NCBI RefSeq assembly: GCF_964204645.1 | Contig: NC_134033.1 | Location: 12,960,155-13,024,154 of the forward strand | Direction of reading: 5' to 3' | Source: Tubulanus polymorphus | Taxonomy: Eukaryota; Nemertea; Palaeonemertea; Tubulaniformes; Tubulanidae | Length of the DNA stretch: 64,000 bases | Shown here: positions 15,162 through 29,300 of the stretch, in pieces | Position numbering within the stretch: the stretch's first letter is position 1 | How the letters are laid out: every line of letters begins with the position of its first letter | The notes under the pieces: model-generated | The model's database searches: none | What the model saw: the letters and a program-made list of their open reading frames with translations, nothing else | What the model was told of the DNA's origin: nothing | Made by a program: the position numbers and the translations under genes

Positions 15162-15395
15162 CAACCTCGCCCGGTAGGGATTCGAACCTGATGGCGTTGT
15201 GAGGCATTACCGCGTTACGTGTACGATGTCGTCATAATCAGTCAAATGGTATCTATAGACTGGTTGCCGATCTCTACCTGCCGACTGGGATATATGGGAT
15301 TCTATTTCTAATTGCAGATAGAGACTGGTAACCAGTCTATCTACCATTCTAACGGCGAATGCAGGTGGCACAGAATTGGACAGGCACCCAGTCTA
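15162..15395. mobile_element. SINE-like element with a tRNA-derived head
   Basis: On the minus strand it contains AGGTTCGAATCCC (Pol III B-box type). Next to it is a body with AGACTGGTTGCCGATCTCTA and GGTGGCACAGAATTGGACAG. The body matches the inverse of 30,150-30,240, which also has a B-box next to it, so the two form one family. Confidence 0.6.
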
Positions 15396-16938
15396 ATGAT
15401 ATGTATACCTTCTGCGGCAATGCTCTATCTTACGCGAATCCCAAACTCTAATTGGTCGGTTTCCTATATATACATACATTATGATCCAATCAGAGTGGGT
15501 TTTAGATTTGTACCTTTCATATACACTCTGGCCAATGGGAAAAGATGTTACTTATCCATTTGTCTCATTGAGCATTCATATAATACAACACAGTGCACTA
15601 TATTACAATGAAATACAATAATTTACATAAATAATGAATTACTAGAAGAGCACCTGCTTCTAGCCAATCAGAGAGGGCGTCATATTTACATCATGCCATG
15701 GTTACTGGTTCTGACTTCGGCAGCTCGTATTTCCCAAAATTACGATATTATATTATGATGTGTGAATGTTGACGCATCAGCGGCGTATAATGCACGGTAC
15801 ACCGTCTGCGGGTCCCTGGAGTATCGGTAACGAGGTGAAAAAGCACTCTGTATTCAAGCGGCTCGGTTCAGAGCTCAGTAGGATACGCATAATACATCGA
15901 ACTCGACTAGTCTGCCTGCTCTATTAGGCAGTTCGTATCATTTACCGCGCGTCAAAAGAAATGTGATTTACTTCGTAATTTTGTCGTTAAGAAAAGGAAA
16001 TGAAATTCCAAAAGTGTAATGTGAAATTGCGCACGTTTGCGTCGAAGTAATGCTATATGCGGTGCTACTTAATGGCAAGGTGACAGGCTGCAATATCGAG
16101 AGGTGCCACAGACTCAGGAAGCCGCCATCTTTTACCTAATGATCCTAAATTGTATCGACACAAATTGCGTTATAAGACACAACCCCAGTGCAGCGATGAG
16201 GTGTCGCGCCATTATATTATTGGCTTTCCTCCAGTTGATTAGGGTTGAATTTGATCGGCTGGGTGTTACTACGAAAAAGGGAGAGAGAGAGAGAGACTTT
16301 CGTCTCGTGTCGACTCGGTGACATTTCAAGGCTGTCCTGGTGACGTGTGTCTGGCGGGTGGTTATCGTTTAAAGGTAGAACTGGCCATATCGCAGATTAA
16401 GTTTGTTAGTTTCACTGCAGGGGTTGCTTTAACCGCTCGACAATGATTGCCTTTGATCACTGTGAACATGTTGATTGAGGCTAGCATGTGTAATTAGCGT
16501 TGTACTGCGCGTTACGGTGACACTTTCCCGATTGTGCGGCCATCGGATTTTGCCCCGAGACCAGCTGGAAATAATCAATGCAACGAGGAAAAGCGGCGGT
16601 AGCCATTACAATCAAAACACCTCGACAAATTCGATAAATCGTGTGCATTAAGGGAACTGTTTAAAGAGGCGTAGGCGTGCGGGTTAATTCGATTCTAACC
16701 GGCGAGAAGACTTTTCCCATTTGAAGTAATGGAGTACAGGCACACCAGCTATCCTATCAGATGGTGCCACTTAGATATCACACGAACATCATTTTCAATT
16801 AACTTTAAACTCTATTTTCGGTCTTCAGATCAAAAAATTAGGCAAACTCTGATTAATCTTAAAAGATGTGGCACAATTTTCGTACATCATGCATAGCATT
16901 TGAGAAATAAGTGTTTGTCGAGTTTGTGAAGAAATCCA

Positions 16939-17044
16939 GCGTTGACGTCATATCGTACACTAGCGACGCCTGGTAGATTATGGTGGATCCCGCGTTGACG
17001 TCGTACTGTACGCTATAGCATATCTGGCGGATTATGGTGGAATT
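16939..17044. repeat. 53-bp direct duplication
   Basis: Two adjacent copies begin GCGTTGACGTC at 16939 and 16992 and end GGTGGATCCC / GGTGGAATTT. Differences are scattered point changes. Confidence 0.75.
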
Positions 17045-20000
17045 TTGCCTGCCACAGTGTAGCGTTGCCGTTGTAGAAGTTCGCCACAACCGAAATGCCG
17101 AAAATGCATGCGCATTTACCTATGCATGGTCACGTAGGTTTTAGTTTTACGAAATTCAATCCAACAACACCATCTTATTCGACGACACTGGAAAAGCCAA
17201 TATCGCAAGAGAGCTCCGTAAAATAAACAATGGCTAGCCGAATGAACGTTTTCGCTGTGCAAATAGATAACGAGCCCCGGTTTCTAAGAAAAGTAATATC
17301 CATAACGATTTACATATACGATTCTGAAGAGGGGACAACGATAATGAGTCGGTATTAATTTCTGTGCCTGTGAGCGCCGTACGGACGCGCGAGATCTCGT
17401 TGGCGCAATTATCGAGTCGTAAGATGACGATCGCCGATCGGTCTGCGGCGCATTGCATCTAATAGCCGTCTCCTTAGCCGGAATCTAGTAGCCGTCTTCC
17501 GCGCAAGACTCTGAAATAATGCAACACACGTTTATAGGCTTACTACGTCGATTTGAATCTTGTTGTTGCGGATGGCTTTTCGATAACCGATCGACAAACG
17601 AAGCAAAGAAATGCGGCCACATTAGTTATATATAAATCGAATATGAAATATCGCCTAAACTCAACGTTTGTCTTCATATAATCATATACCGCCGCTTTCG
17701 ACATTACGTGGGCTATTTTGATATGCCTCGACAACACCTACACGTATTCAATGGGATTCATGATTTATAAGTCTGGTCTTATACGAGGCAGCGTAATTCG
17801 ATAGTCCACCCACTCATCGGATGAACTTGCATGATTTTTGAAGATAATTCAACCTTGGGGAAGATTTATTCATGCCACGATTTCTTCATGATTGCGACGA
17901 TAGGTATACATGGCGTCATAACGGATCGGATTTCCTTTGCAATTTCTTCCCAACCTGCCAAACACGTTAAACAGTGGCTACCTGAAAGTCCAGATATGAA
18001 GTCTAGAAGCTCGCCGCACACGGCAAAACGTTCGTTTCATCAAGAAAAACGAAGAAAACGTTTTGGGTCAAAGTTTGACCTGCAAATGATAAAACGTTCA
18101 CCGCACAAAACATAACAGCGCGCAGCGAAAACTTTTTTCGCGAGGGACGTTTTCTTTCCTTGCCGTTTGTTGCGTGCGTTGTGGGCTGGTAAGATGTAAT
18201 GAAACAAACTCGAACTCTTGTCTCCGTAACTGGCCCGTGGATTGTCGGTCATTCAACGATTCGACGTATCTAGATTCTGATTCAACGGACCAATGGATGC
18301 GTACATCTTGTATACCACAAACTCGGTATACAGATTAAATTCCTAACGCGCAATCAGTTCTCCGACGTGGTTAAAGATGTCCTCGGCGCGTTGGAGAGCT
18401 GAGCGAGGACGATTTTTAAATCTTCAGGGGATTAAACGATACGCCGTAACGATACGCCACACGGCGAACGCCCGCTACAGCGAAGAACACACCGGATGAT
18501 AGAAAATATGGCGGTGAAGAGAAATCAATCACTCTTCAAAATTGCGTTACGTGACCCCTCCATCTCACGCGCCAAGTTCATCTTGTTCATAATAACAGTT
18601 TTATCCATGTATTCGGCAAAACCATATGAATACTTTCTATTTGTTTTCCTAGCCAGTGTTTTGTCGTATAAACTGTTCGTTACCGATATTTCTATGAAGT
18701 TCTGCAACACTCGTTTGTTTGTAGATGACGTTACAAATTATTTATTTATATACCCAACGATTTACGATTCGTGATAAACTCAGTGTTAGCCTCGAGGTTC
18801 AGATGTGTATGTTTCTAAAACTGCGATACGTTTACATTTTACAACTTGTGAAGAATCAGTTGATAATTATAGTTCAATGTTGACTATAAGTATATATAAT
18901 TTTGTTTCCACGTCGCCCGGGAAATGTCTCGATGATCGGTTCGTGTATCTACGCCTTCCAGAATTATAGGCTAGGAGCAAATCGGTCCCTAGCAGCATAA
19001 ACTGGACAAGAAAATTCTATGTTTTGAACATCATACTTAATGATTCATTCAAATCATCATCAGAGAAATAAACTCCGAAACTGATAAGAAATAACTTATT
19101 ATTAGACACCAACGGTGGGTTTTGCTTAAATCTGAATACTGAGATCTATATCATTCTATAAGTCAACTTTTGTAACGAGCTCACAAGGCCAACATCTAAC
19201 TTCCAATTACAGAGTCTAGTTACCATACAAATACCCTAACCATCTCCCATAGGAGACTGGCCAGACGACAATCCCTCACACTTCCATATTCTCCGTCAAG
19301 TCTTGTAACTGCAGATTATGTACAGAGGTTTCGAGGACGGATCCTTGACACGATGCTGTCACGGTCTCTTGCCAGTTCTAGCAGTGAAAGCGAAGATCGT
19401 TTTAAAAAATGACATTGTCCTCTCTGAATGTCAATAAAATGAACATGTATATTATGATATTGACACAGTAGTATAATATGTAATCTGCACGACTAGCGCG
19501 TATGTATTGTAGCTAACGGGCAGGATCTAAATTTAAACATAAACGATCAATTCGACGACGATGCGAAATTTTGTTCGCCTAGAGGTTTGGCACGTTCACT
19601 TTTTCGAAGCGCTCTGATAAAATGCGCTCGAGCAATCCCAGTCGATGTGTCATATGTGCGTAAACGTACACGAAAAGTGATGACGCAATGCACGTGATTA
19701 GACCTTTAAAACAGTCAATGGATGAGTTATTTCACTGGATGCAGGTAATAAGAAAATGTCCAATTTCAAGTACAGGTCGAATCTATGCGTGACTTTTTGA
19801 ATCAACTGCTTTTTGGTGCAATTTCCAAGCAATAAATGAAGTCCTGGTGCTATGGGTTTTCTAGAAAATTTACTACATTAAGATGTACAGTTTCCAGACG
19901 ATAAAGATGGAATCCTGAAGAATGGTGTACTGGTGCGCCTTTTGTTGAAAATGATCGGCCTCGTCTTGTAGAAATGTGCCCCTTTCTACTTTTGGGATTG

Positions 20001-20545
20001 ATAGGGACGACTGAATGTACCTACAGTGCTTACCTCTGAATCCGCACCTTATTTGTCACTTTTATGGTGCTCATTGTAAAGTTCGATATAGATTTTCCCT
20101 AAAAGATGCCAGTAGCTAGTATAGCTCTAGTAGCTGGTAATCGGCGGCGTCGTATTCTCGTCGTATTCTCGTAGTTTAACGCGAGATATCATCGCCATGT
20201 ATAACAAACCGATTTCCATTCTCGTCTGCAACAGCTTGAACAATATTACTGCGCGTTTTATTCGCCGCGCTGTCTATGTACACAGCACAAATAAATGACC
20301 GCCGTGACAGTTCCGATGATAAACGACGCCGCTTCATTTGTCCTCGGTCGGGTCTTATATTGCTACGCAGACAATAGCCCGATCGCGTTCGTTCGTCAGA
20401 TAATATTCCCGGCTCATGATATTAGAAAACGGTACATATATTGTATGAAAAACGATGATGAATTGCCTCTTATAGCCTTTCACTCCGCTCAGACTCTACA
20501 ACGCAGCCATTCCACCCGGTGCAAACTTCGGTTCTCGCGGTTTTT

Positions 20546-20745
20546 GTCGACCAATGGCCGGTGGTGATGACCGAACGCACTATAGTTCGGTTTTAACGCA
20601 TTTCGCATTGTGTCGGCCATCTTAGAACTAGGTCTGAACTACAGCGACCGTGCTCAATCCTGTGGTCAACTATTTCCGGACTAAAGTTCCAACTAACTGA
20701 CATTCGGTTTCACTTAGGTCGCAAATAGTTGACTATAATTGCAGG
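20546..20745 (+). repeat. Dispersed repeat family alpha, copy 2
   Basis: Same orientation as copy 1, with the same ordered words (TGTGTCGGCCATCTT, CTACAGCGACCGTGCTC, CATTCGGTTTCACTTAG, GTTGACTATA). No coding content. Confidence 0.7.
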
Positions 20746-21504
20746 CTAGACTGATATATAATTACACTAGTATTTTCGAAACCTGAATTGTCAGGCAGCG
20801 AAAATAGACAGATAACCATCATCAAGTGGAAATAAGCATACAAAAAATAAATGCCTCCTAAAATAGCCAAATTAGGAAAAGTCTTTATCGACAATCTCAA
20901 AAGTGGAAAATCTAATATGATTATGGCATCCATGCACAAATAAGCATCACCAGTCAGAATTTAACATACAAAAATACGAAACTCATTAGGTGGAATATAG
21001 CATACAAAAAAATTCTTGGCATATGCAAATTAGGTCTTTAGATCTTAAGTCTTTATAAACATTGTTTGCTTTCATAAGTCTGAGTAAGGACGAAGTCCAT
21101 GGTCTTAGAACATAATATGATTATGGCATCCCTGAACTGTAGCCTTTCGTATAAAACTCTATTCTCCGCGGAGTCCTCGCTGTTTATGCTTACGATGTAC
21201 ATCATGTTTTTTATTATTCCAATAGCGAGGGAATATTTGTTGATGGTGCTGGACTCGTCGTAAAACCGTGACGTAATCCCGGCACAACATAAGCCGCTAA
21301 TTATACGATGCTCATGTGGTTTCCGTTGGAGGATAATGAAGTCAATGTCTTCGGTTTAACGTAACGTCCCTTGAGCCTATTGTATTCGCTTAATCAGCGC
21401 GCATCGTGTGTGCCATGCGCTAATCCGAGCGTTCAACATGCCGACACGCTCTGTCGTAGTCGAATTGCTCGAAATCGCCACTTCCGTAATGACTTAATTT
21501 TCGC

Positions 21505-21585
21505 CATCCTCCCTCGGCAGGGATTCGAACCGAATGATAATGAATCTTTATACCGCTCCGCAGAACCGACCTCCCTCTTAACAAA
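21505..21585 (-). mobile_element. tRNA-derived SINE-like fragment
   Basis: On the minus strand, TCGGTTCGAATCCCTGCCGA (B-box) is preceded by GCGGAGCGGTATAAAGATTC. The CCCTGCCGAGGGAGG context resembles the 15.2 kb copy (CCCTACCGGGCGAGG). Confidence 0.5.
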
Positions 21586-22459
21586 ATAAAGGATTTGCGA
21601 TAGTACCGTGAATAACGCCACTACTTGAATCCCAACCAATACGTATCCATCCTTCTCACTCGCTCGGCCGAGGTAGGCATATTCCCCGTTTCCCCGTTTC
21701 TGATAGGCTACCCTGTCACGAACCCCAGCCTTAGAATTCCACCTCCTTCTCAATCGCTTAAGGATCGAATTTGATGACATCATCATCAAACTCAGTCCCG
21801 GTCGCAGTAAAATCGTCAGCTAAGGTCTGAATATCCCCGGGATCCCATCCAGTTCTGCTCGCACTGTATCATAAACCCCTGCCATTTAGGCATATAGACC
21901 GCATCCTTTTCACTCGCAACATGCGAATATTTGCCACGGTACGAACCCCAGCCAAAGCAACCTGTTCCCCTCGCAGAAATAGACGAACCTTTCGACGAAC
22001 CTGGAGAGCCCCACTCCGTACCAGCATGCAGGTACTCGTGAGTGGTGTCTCAGAGAATATTTTGATTTTTATTTGCATCGATCTTCACCATCGTAAACAG
22101 CGGTTTATAAAAGGGTACAACGTGCGCATATGATGACTATAATATCAACATTAATCGCGCGCCAATCGAAGGATGGACATCGCGTATAGCATCCCTTCCC
22201 AGCTCTCGTTGGTGGTCGCAATTAAGTCGAATAGTCGCGGGAACTCGCGATGAATTATTGAAAACTGATTTTGTATTCAGTTGTATACCTTTGATCGAAA
22301 CGAAGAGCGAGCGAAATTGAATAATATATGTTGATGTATAATTTGATATAATTCAGAAATATTCGAATCGCGTTTCAGCCCTTAAGCGCACACGGGTAGA
22401 TCTCGTGTCCGTCGTCGTATTACAAGAGCGTGTCTGATGGATTTCAGTACGTTGCTTTT

Positions 22460-22735
22460 CGGGGTACTCCAAGGTTGCATAGTGTGGACACTTATATTTC
22501 GATCTAAGTGAAGTTCAGCTTATTAAGATTATTTTTCCGAGCACAAACTTGTCAACTCTTGGTTATCGTCAGGCTTAGGTTTCTTTACTTAAAGCCTGGT
22601 GGATCTGGTGGTTACGTTATATATGTTTTAAAACTTTAGTTAGAACATTGTGACGTACATCTGGGGGTACTCCAAGGTTGCATAGTGTGGAAACTCATAT
22701 TTCAGTCTGAGTGAAATCTAGCTTATATCTTAAAT
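22460..22735. repeat. Direct repeat pair about 203 bp apart
   Basis: GGGGTACTCCAAGGTTGCAT and the following 45 bp occur at 22460-22523 and again at 22664-22735. The spacer is not repeated. Confidence 0.75.
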
Positions 22736-24600
22736 TGTACGTCGAAAGAAGGTCAAGGATTTTCAACAACGACAACTTTCCGAAGGCTAGCTTCATAAAT
22801 TCTAAAACTCGACGCCAGAATTCCATCAGACGACGCGGAATTTATAAATATTTGATGTCTTATGCATAAGAGGTATACGTGATGTCTCAGTCACTTCGAC
22901 GAACGGGGAAACGACTTCGACAGCTTCTCGTAATTAAAACTAGACAAAGAGTTACTGATTGTATATTCTCAGACAACCATATCGTGACCAGGATGGCTAT
23001 TTCTATCGTGTGGCTGAATATCCTTGTTTACCTGGATGAAAATTGTTAATCGAATCAAGACGAACACCCCCAACCCATCCCCACCGCCCCGATCGGATTT
23101 CTAGAAAATTTTATGGATTATGGTTTTCGACGCAACATCAACGCGCACCTGCCAGTAGGTGATGATTTCTCCGCTCGCTGATTGGCTCGCAGTGCTGTGT
23201 CTTTGTAATAGAGATTTTCAGCCGGAAATCGTGTGACTGCTATAGTCTCGAAGCTATACTTTCATCAACCTGACTGGCACCGAAATGCGGTGAAAAAACA
23301 CGAGCGAATATTTTCCAGCTAATTTGCATATCGAATGTGATAGACGTGTGAAACCTAAGCGCCATGAATGCTGTCAGAAGTCGATGAAACGTCGCGGCCT
23401 GAGCGACACGGCAACAAGACGTATATATTGCCACATATTGGAATGGTTTCTAACTCTTCAGATGCGCGCGGCGCTGACGATCGATTTTTGACTACAAATG
23501 AAAGGCTCTTAATGACTATGGTGAACACGTCTAAATCAATTATATCGCCTGAATTCGGGCGAATTGATGAAATTTTATAAACGACGTCGAGCACTCGGCG
23601 CCGTGCGAGGCACGTTATCCAGGCAATTTGACGACGACTTGTATTGTTTTCCACAGTTTCGAGAATTGAATTAATCGCATTCGATTGCAATCTGCGAACT
23701 GATTTTAATATTGACTGCTAGAGAACTTATGGGGGTCTCTTTATTTAATGAGAAGGCTTTGTCATCGTATCGTACAAGAGCAAAACTGACACAGTGTTCT
23801 ACTGTTTCATAGTATTCCATCTTTTCAAATCTACTGGTGACTTCTGTAACTTTAGCCTGACGCACACGGCAAAGAAACACGTTTTCGATGTGTTCTTTTA
23901 TGCCATATGCGTTGGGGATTCTGATTCAAAACGTTTTCTGAAAGATTTGTTTTCTGTTTCGATGAAAGAGAACGTAACGTTTAGCCGTGTTTGAGCTTTA
24001 CAATCAATTTTTGCGTTTCCAATCTATTTTCAAGTTTGTTGAAAATATCTACGATTTCAGTGATATTTCAACTCTTTTGTCGAGATACCATTCATCAAGC
24101 ATTGTATACGTATAGGGCGAGGGGCTTAAAAAGCGGCCACTTCTCTCGATGTAGTAACACCTGACACTTAAAACTGCTTACACGAGGGACTATGTATGAA
24201 AATCGGCAAAATTTGGCGTATATATACACGTACTTTATGCACAGTCCATGCCTGAACTGACATGAAGCACTTTTTATCCACGACACTCAAACAACGTTTA
24301 AAAAATTCATGTTTTCCCTCTTTACGTCGTGTCGATAATTCGCTGCCGCAAAACATCGATTCTATGATGAATTCGATGTATGTATAGGCGTCACTGTGTC
24401 GTTCATAACGCATCGAAAGCACTACAAAATTGTCGATGTGCTGTTTTTTGATATATCGGAAACAAACCGAATATAAAAGGGAAAACATTGAAATTCGATT
24501 GTTGTCATGTTTACGTGCTTAAATCTACATGAGATATTTCGCCAGTCACTGAGTGGAGATACAGGTAATATTGACGACACATTACCAGAAAACTCTGTAC

Positions 24601-24700
24601 TTGTATATAGGTGACGTACCTGTATATAGGTGACGTACCTGTATATAGACGGCGTACCTGTATATAGGCGGCGTACCTGTATATAGGTGGTTAATAGGTG
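24601..24700. repeat. 19-bp tandem repeat, 5 copies
   Basis: Unit CTGTATATAGGTGACGTAC with variants GACGGC and GGCGGC, decaying into GGTGGTTAATAGGTGGTTA. Confidence 0.9.
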
Positions 24701-24997
24701 GTTAATTTTCCCGATTCAAAATAGAGTTCCTTGTAAATATCTGAAATGCCAGGCTCGTTCCACGCATCGAGCAAACTCTTTCAGAATATTGCACATAGGA
24801 CGAGAAAAACGAACGTCAATAGCAATTTATTCATAATTCTGAATAGCGTTTCACTCCCTGGAGACCGTCTGCAGAATAGCTGTATCTTTTTAAAGATGTT
24901 TTCGAATCTTTTTTATCAAACGACTTAGTCGAGAATGTTTTTCGTAAATCAATTTTGAAAGTCTATCAATTCCTATTGCGTACACACTTCTTAGGAT

Positions 24998-25512
24998 CTG
25001 GGGCCAGTTGCACAGTCATGACTTAAGTCCAAAAGTGGTCTCAAATCTTAAGACTGGTCTTAAATTGTTAGATTGGCTATAGAACTAAGTTGGACTTAGA
25101 CCGGTGTTAAGTCTAAGCCATGACTATGCAACCAGCCCCCTGCGGCTTAGATTTAATTCCCATCTGATACATGTGTTCTAGGGCCAGTTACATAGACGAG
25201 GGTTTAGTACAAAGGTGGTCCCCAACTTTAGGACTGGTCTTTAGTTGTTAGATTGGCTATATAGACCGAGTGGTCTATACGTCTTAGTCATGGGACCGGC
25301 CCTGCTCCCTCAGCCAATGTTACAATACAACTAAGAATTCAAGCCCACTTTTGGGCTTTTGAAGTTACCACTGTGCAACTGGCTCCTGGGGCTGGTCGCA
25401 CAGTCATGATTTATGTCCATAAGTGTGGTCGATCTTGAAAACAGGTCTATTACTACGATGGTCTTTGACTGTGGTCTCAAGTCTAAGCCGTGACTACGTA
25501 ATTGGCTCCTCT
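24998..25512. mobile_element. Array of three MITE-like palindromic elements (family beta)
   Basis: Three related elements lie in a row, at about 24998-25141, 25180-25304 and 25383-25512. Each begins with GGGGCCAGTTGCACAGTCAT or a close variant (the third with GGGGCTGG) and ends with its inverted form (ATGCAACCAGCCCC, GGGACCGGCCCT, GTAATTGGCTCC). The interior holds pairs of GGTCTTA / TAAGTCTAAG words. A fourth copy sits in P450 B intron 3. No protein is encoded. Confidence 0.65.
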
Positions 25513-26139
25513 TATCCTGAAAAGTGGAAACAGGTTTTAGTGATACGTCGTGCCATATAAATGCAGTAATTTAAGTCAAACGTCAGCGTGACTACTTGAA
25601 CGCGCGCCATCACTATTGTATAGAAGATTATCGTTGCCTGCAGACACATGAAAGGATATGATTTCGACTATTATTGACCTGTTATTGAATATTAAATTAT
25701 CCCGGGCATTCTGAAGGTATAATCATATTTTCTTTTACAATCGATCGCGTCAATGGAACGCGATGCGGCGGGTGTCTATACGTTTAGCGACAATTTCAAT
25801 CGACTGCGCACACTAGAGGCACGACGAGCCAACGCAATAATCGGTGACGCGCCCTCTCTTCGTTTCTACGCTTCCGGCGCCGCGAATGAAAAATCTGTCC
25901 CAATAACCTTGACCTGATAGAGGCCGTACTCGCGTTGGTGATTCGCCGAACACATTACGCAACAATTTAGAAGCTGTCAGTCGATTTAGCGGGAATGTGT
26001 CATGTAAATCGCTGTTGACCACCAATATAGCGTCGAAACGGGTCACGTTGTTATGGCTGACACAACTTTCATTGAAAGAGCGCCCGCGTTATGAATTAGC
26101 ATCACATATGCTGAACCTAAGGTTACGATTGTTTTATGT

Positions 26140-26335
26140 TTAGGCAAAAATAAAATGATACTTTTTGTTTCGGGCGGGTTACAGCTGCAATGAAATTTGT
26201 AATCAGTTCATTTCTAAAGCTGCCGGGTCGGTTATGGTTAGTTTGACTATTACTAAGAAACGTAATGTTAGGGTAAATAGGCGGCCGGTCGCGTCAACAT
26301 TTAAGGTCAGCAGAAATGAGAAACAAGGGGTGTAC
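26140..26335. mobile_element. Terminal-inverted-repeat element (family gamma), intergenic copy
   Basis: Starts near AGGCAAAAATAAAATGATAC and ends near ATGAGAAACAAGG. The interior shares TCATTTCTAAAGCTGCCGGG and AGGCGGCCGGTCGCGTCAAC with the copy in the PARG intron. Confidence 0.7.
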
Positions 26336-29300
26336 TCTTTTATCAGATCGTAGAATCCGTTTGCATCCAATCGTACTCTATTGTTGGTCACGTGACTTTT
26401 TGGAGTCTCCGAAACCACCTTTCTGTCGAGGAGGTGCGATTCGGATTTTGTGTGGAGCCAACTGGAGATTTCGGATGGAGACCTTGGAGTTCATAGACGA
26501 TGAGCCCAAGGTATCAATTATTTAAGGTATCAAATCTCGGAAGTCGCCGTATTTGTCAAAGATGGAGGAGGTTTGAACCCCTGCTCAGCCAGAGTTATTT
26601 TGAACTGCCCTCAAACGGACGGAACCTATCCTTATGGTCAAACCGCTCGTAACAAGTAAACAGATTGTGCGCGTCTTCTAATTCAAACCGCCAAAGAAAA
26701 CAATGCGGAATCTAGGCACGAACATTTGTATTCATATTCGCGAAACGAGCATTAAAGCATCTTAGAAGAGATTTTCATGAATATTCCATCCTCACTCGAC
26801 TAAGCTGTATTTGTTCCGATTAGCCGGTCGTCCTAATCCGCCATCATCCGAAATAGACGTCCGTTAACGATCTAACGAGGATATCCGTTTTCAATGAAAA
26901 TGCTAATTTCGGATTGAATAGCGAACGAATTGACGACAGTCGCGGTAATACATCGCGGGTTAATTAGATGAATTACTGACTGTGTCTTCACTATATATAT
27001 CAATGTATATACATAAACAAAATAGATATTAGCGTTTTAAAGCTTTTTCAAAAAACCATTTCATCTCGTTAGCGTCCCTGTTAATGACAAGCGCGGGCAT
27101 GCAGTATCTATGCATACCGTGCAAGTATAAACGTATTGTCAAAAATTCGATAGTCTATATAAATTTTTGGTATTATACACACCTGCGCCGTGTTGGCGAT
27201 AAGACTTTCGATGATATGGTTTTTCAGTTCGACCAGTCCTCTGGAAGTGGCTGCTTGTATCCACAGTGATCTACGTAGCCCTCTACAATCAGTAAACCAA
27301 AGATCAGACACAGTTTTGTTGGTGGAGGTCGCAGAAGTGCGTGCGTTGGTCTGTCTTTTTTGCGTTGACGCGTTGAAATGTATTCACTAACATTTCAAGT
27401 TATCTCATCAGATCTTCGTGCTGATGCGTATTAAGTTGGCGCATCGATGCGACAGACATGAAATTCCAAGCCTCCTGAACTCTGTTGCAGAACGTGGAAG
27501 ATCCCCGAAGCCTATTCAGTTTCTAAACGTTACCTTATAACCTAACCTAATTCAATTACAGTCAAGTTCGTTTAATTCGTATCACTTACGGCCGGCAGCT
27601 TTCTCATGAATTAAGTGAAATACGAAATATGTGACTGAATTACTATAGGATATGCAAAAAAGAAGTGAAAATTACTAACAAATTAAGTGAAAATACGCAT
27701 TAATTATTACGAATAAAACATACTTGAATGCACGAATCAGTCATCAATGAGTCATAATACGGTCAATCACATGATTAAAGTTATAACTTGGTCGTCTACC
27801 AAGTTGTATAGAATTAACTCCAAGTTGTATAGAGTTAACTGCAACTATGGACGCACGATGAGAGGTCCGTGCCCAAAACTAAGCCTACAATGGGCTCATC
27901 GCTAATTAAGATGAGCTGGGACAAGGTATATCGGCTTTCTCCGACCAACTCCTATATAGATTTCGATATTAAAGAAAAAACTGTCAGAAGATAAGCATTC
28001 TTTTACTTAGAATACATTAAGAACCGGTTTGTGAAAAACCCGCTCTATCTTTACAGCCGATGTCTGCGTTTACAAAGCTTGCAAAATACAAACAAAATCA
28101 CAGACGATAATTAGAAAACCACCAGAAGAAATAGAAACAAGAAAATTAATTTTAGAAAATTATTTGACGCCTGGGAAAAAAATGTAGAATTTCTGGGCTA
28201 AGCTAATGTGGAATTGCAAATTTGAAATCGAAGTTTTAAGAAATTTGGGGAATGATGAGATTTGGCGATTGGGTAGATGATACAGGTCTTCGACTCTAGT
28301 AGTGGTTTAAATTTTTTTATTGAAAATTCTCAATAATTGATCGCGAACTTGCGACCTAGAAAAAAATCTTACGTTTAGAAATAACTGTTACATACCCCTG
28401 TTATATTCATTTCAGTGTATATAAATCCATGCGTAGCGTTTCGATGTAATCTTTTTTCCGAAAACGACGAAGTTTTTTTTCTAATTTTTTTTTTTTACTA
28501 CCGCCAACCTGCATTCGCCATACGTATCATCTATTATACATATAAGTAAACTTCAAGATTTCAGAATATCCTGTAAAGCCTGTGTGCGTAAGCGTTTTTC
28601 ACGAATGTTTCTCTATTAAAGTCAGCTGTTCGTTTAGCATAATAATATCCTTTCGCTTTTGTAGGTTTTTCTATTTTTTTTTTAATCGTAGGCAAAAACT
28701 GCTCGTACGCAACATCGATGAGGTGTTCGTACGATTCCTAAACTCGATGTATATATGATATTATTTCTTGCGAGCCTATATAGCAAAGACGATATAGCGG
28801 CAGCAAAAAGCGATGATCTCTAAACGCGTGATAAGCCGAATGCGACAATAACCGAAAAAGATGTTGAGATGTCTCTATTTCTAGGTCTCCGGCAGCACGA
28901 ACGAATCTACTGTAACGCTGGCGACGACGAGCGAAATTCAAGCCGAACTAACGATGCCGTTGCCTCATGGCGACACTGTGAGCTCGCGGGATACACACTC
29001 TATACAACCATCTAGCCGAGCAACAACGATGATGTCATCGGTGACGTAGCGCCAGTACTTGTGACACACCGGCAGTTACTGAGCGCACGGGGCGGGGATA
29101 TACTCCGCACCGTATCAAAAACTGAGAGAAAGAAATATTCGCATAAGTGTAGAAGTAAAACCGACGGGGCATTGCCATCATTCAGGAAACAGTAACTATC
29201 GTTGATAAGCGGTTCGATTCATTGCCGCAGTATAGGATGAGTCTATAAATTCATCGATTCGAGTCATTTGCATTTTATCGGCTACACGTCGCGCGGTGAT

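Noticed and set aside
17901-18115. Lys/Arg-rich ORF as a small nuclear protein
   Set aside because: Overlaps an ORF on the other strand and shows no start context or conservation evidence; composition comes from repeated AAAACG words.
18496-18774. 92-codon ORF with hydrophobic stretches
   Set aside because: No motif, no neighbouring exon, and the opposite strand is also open; chance ORF in AT-rich DNA.
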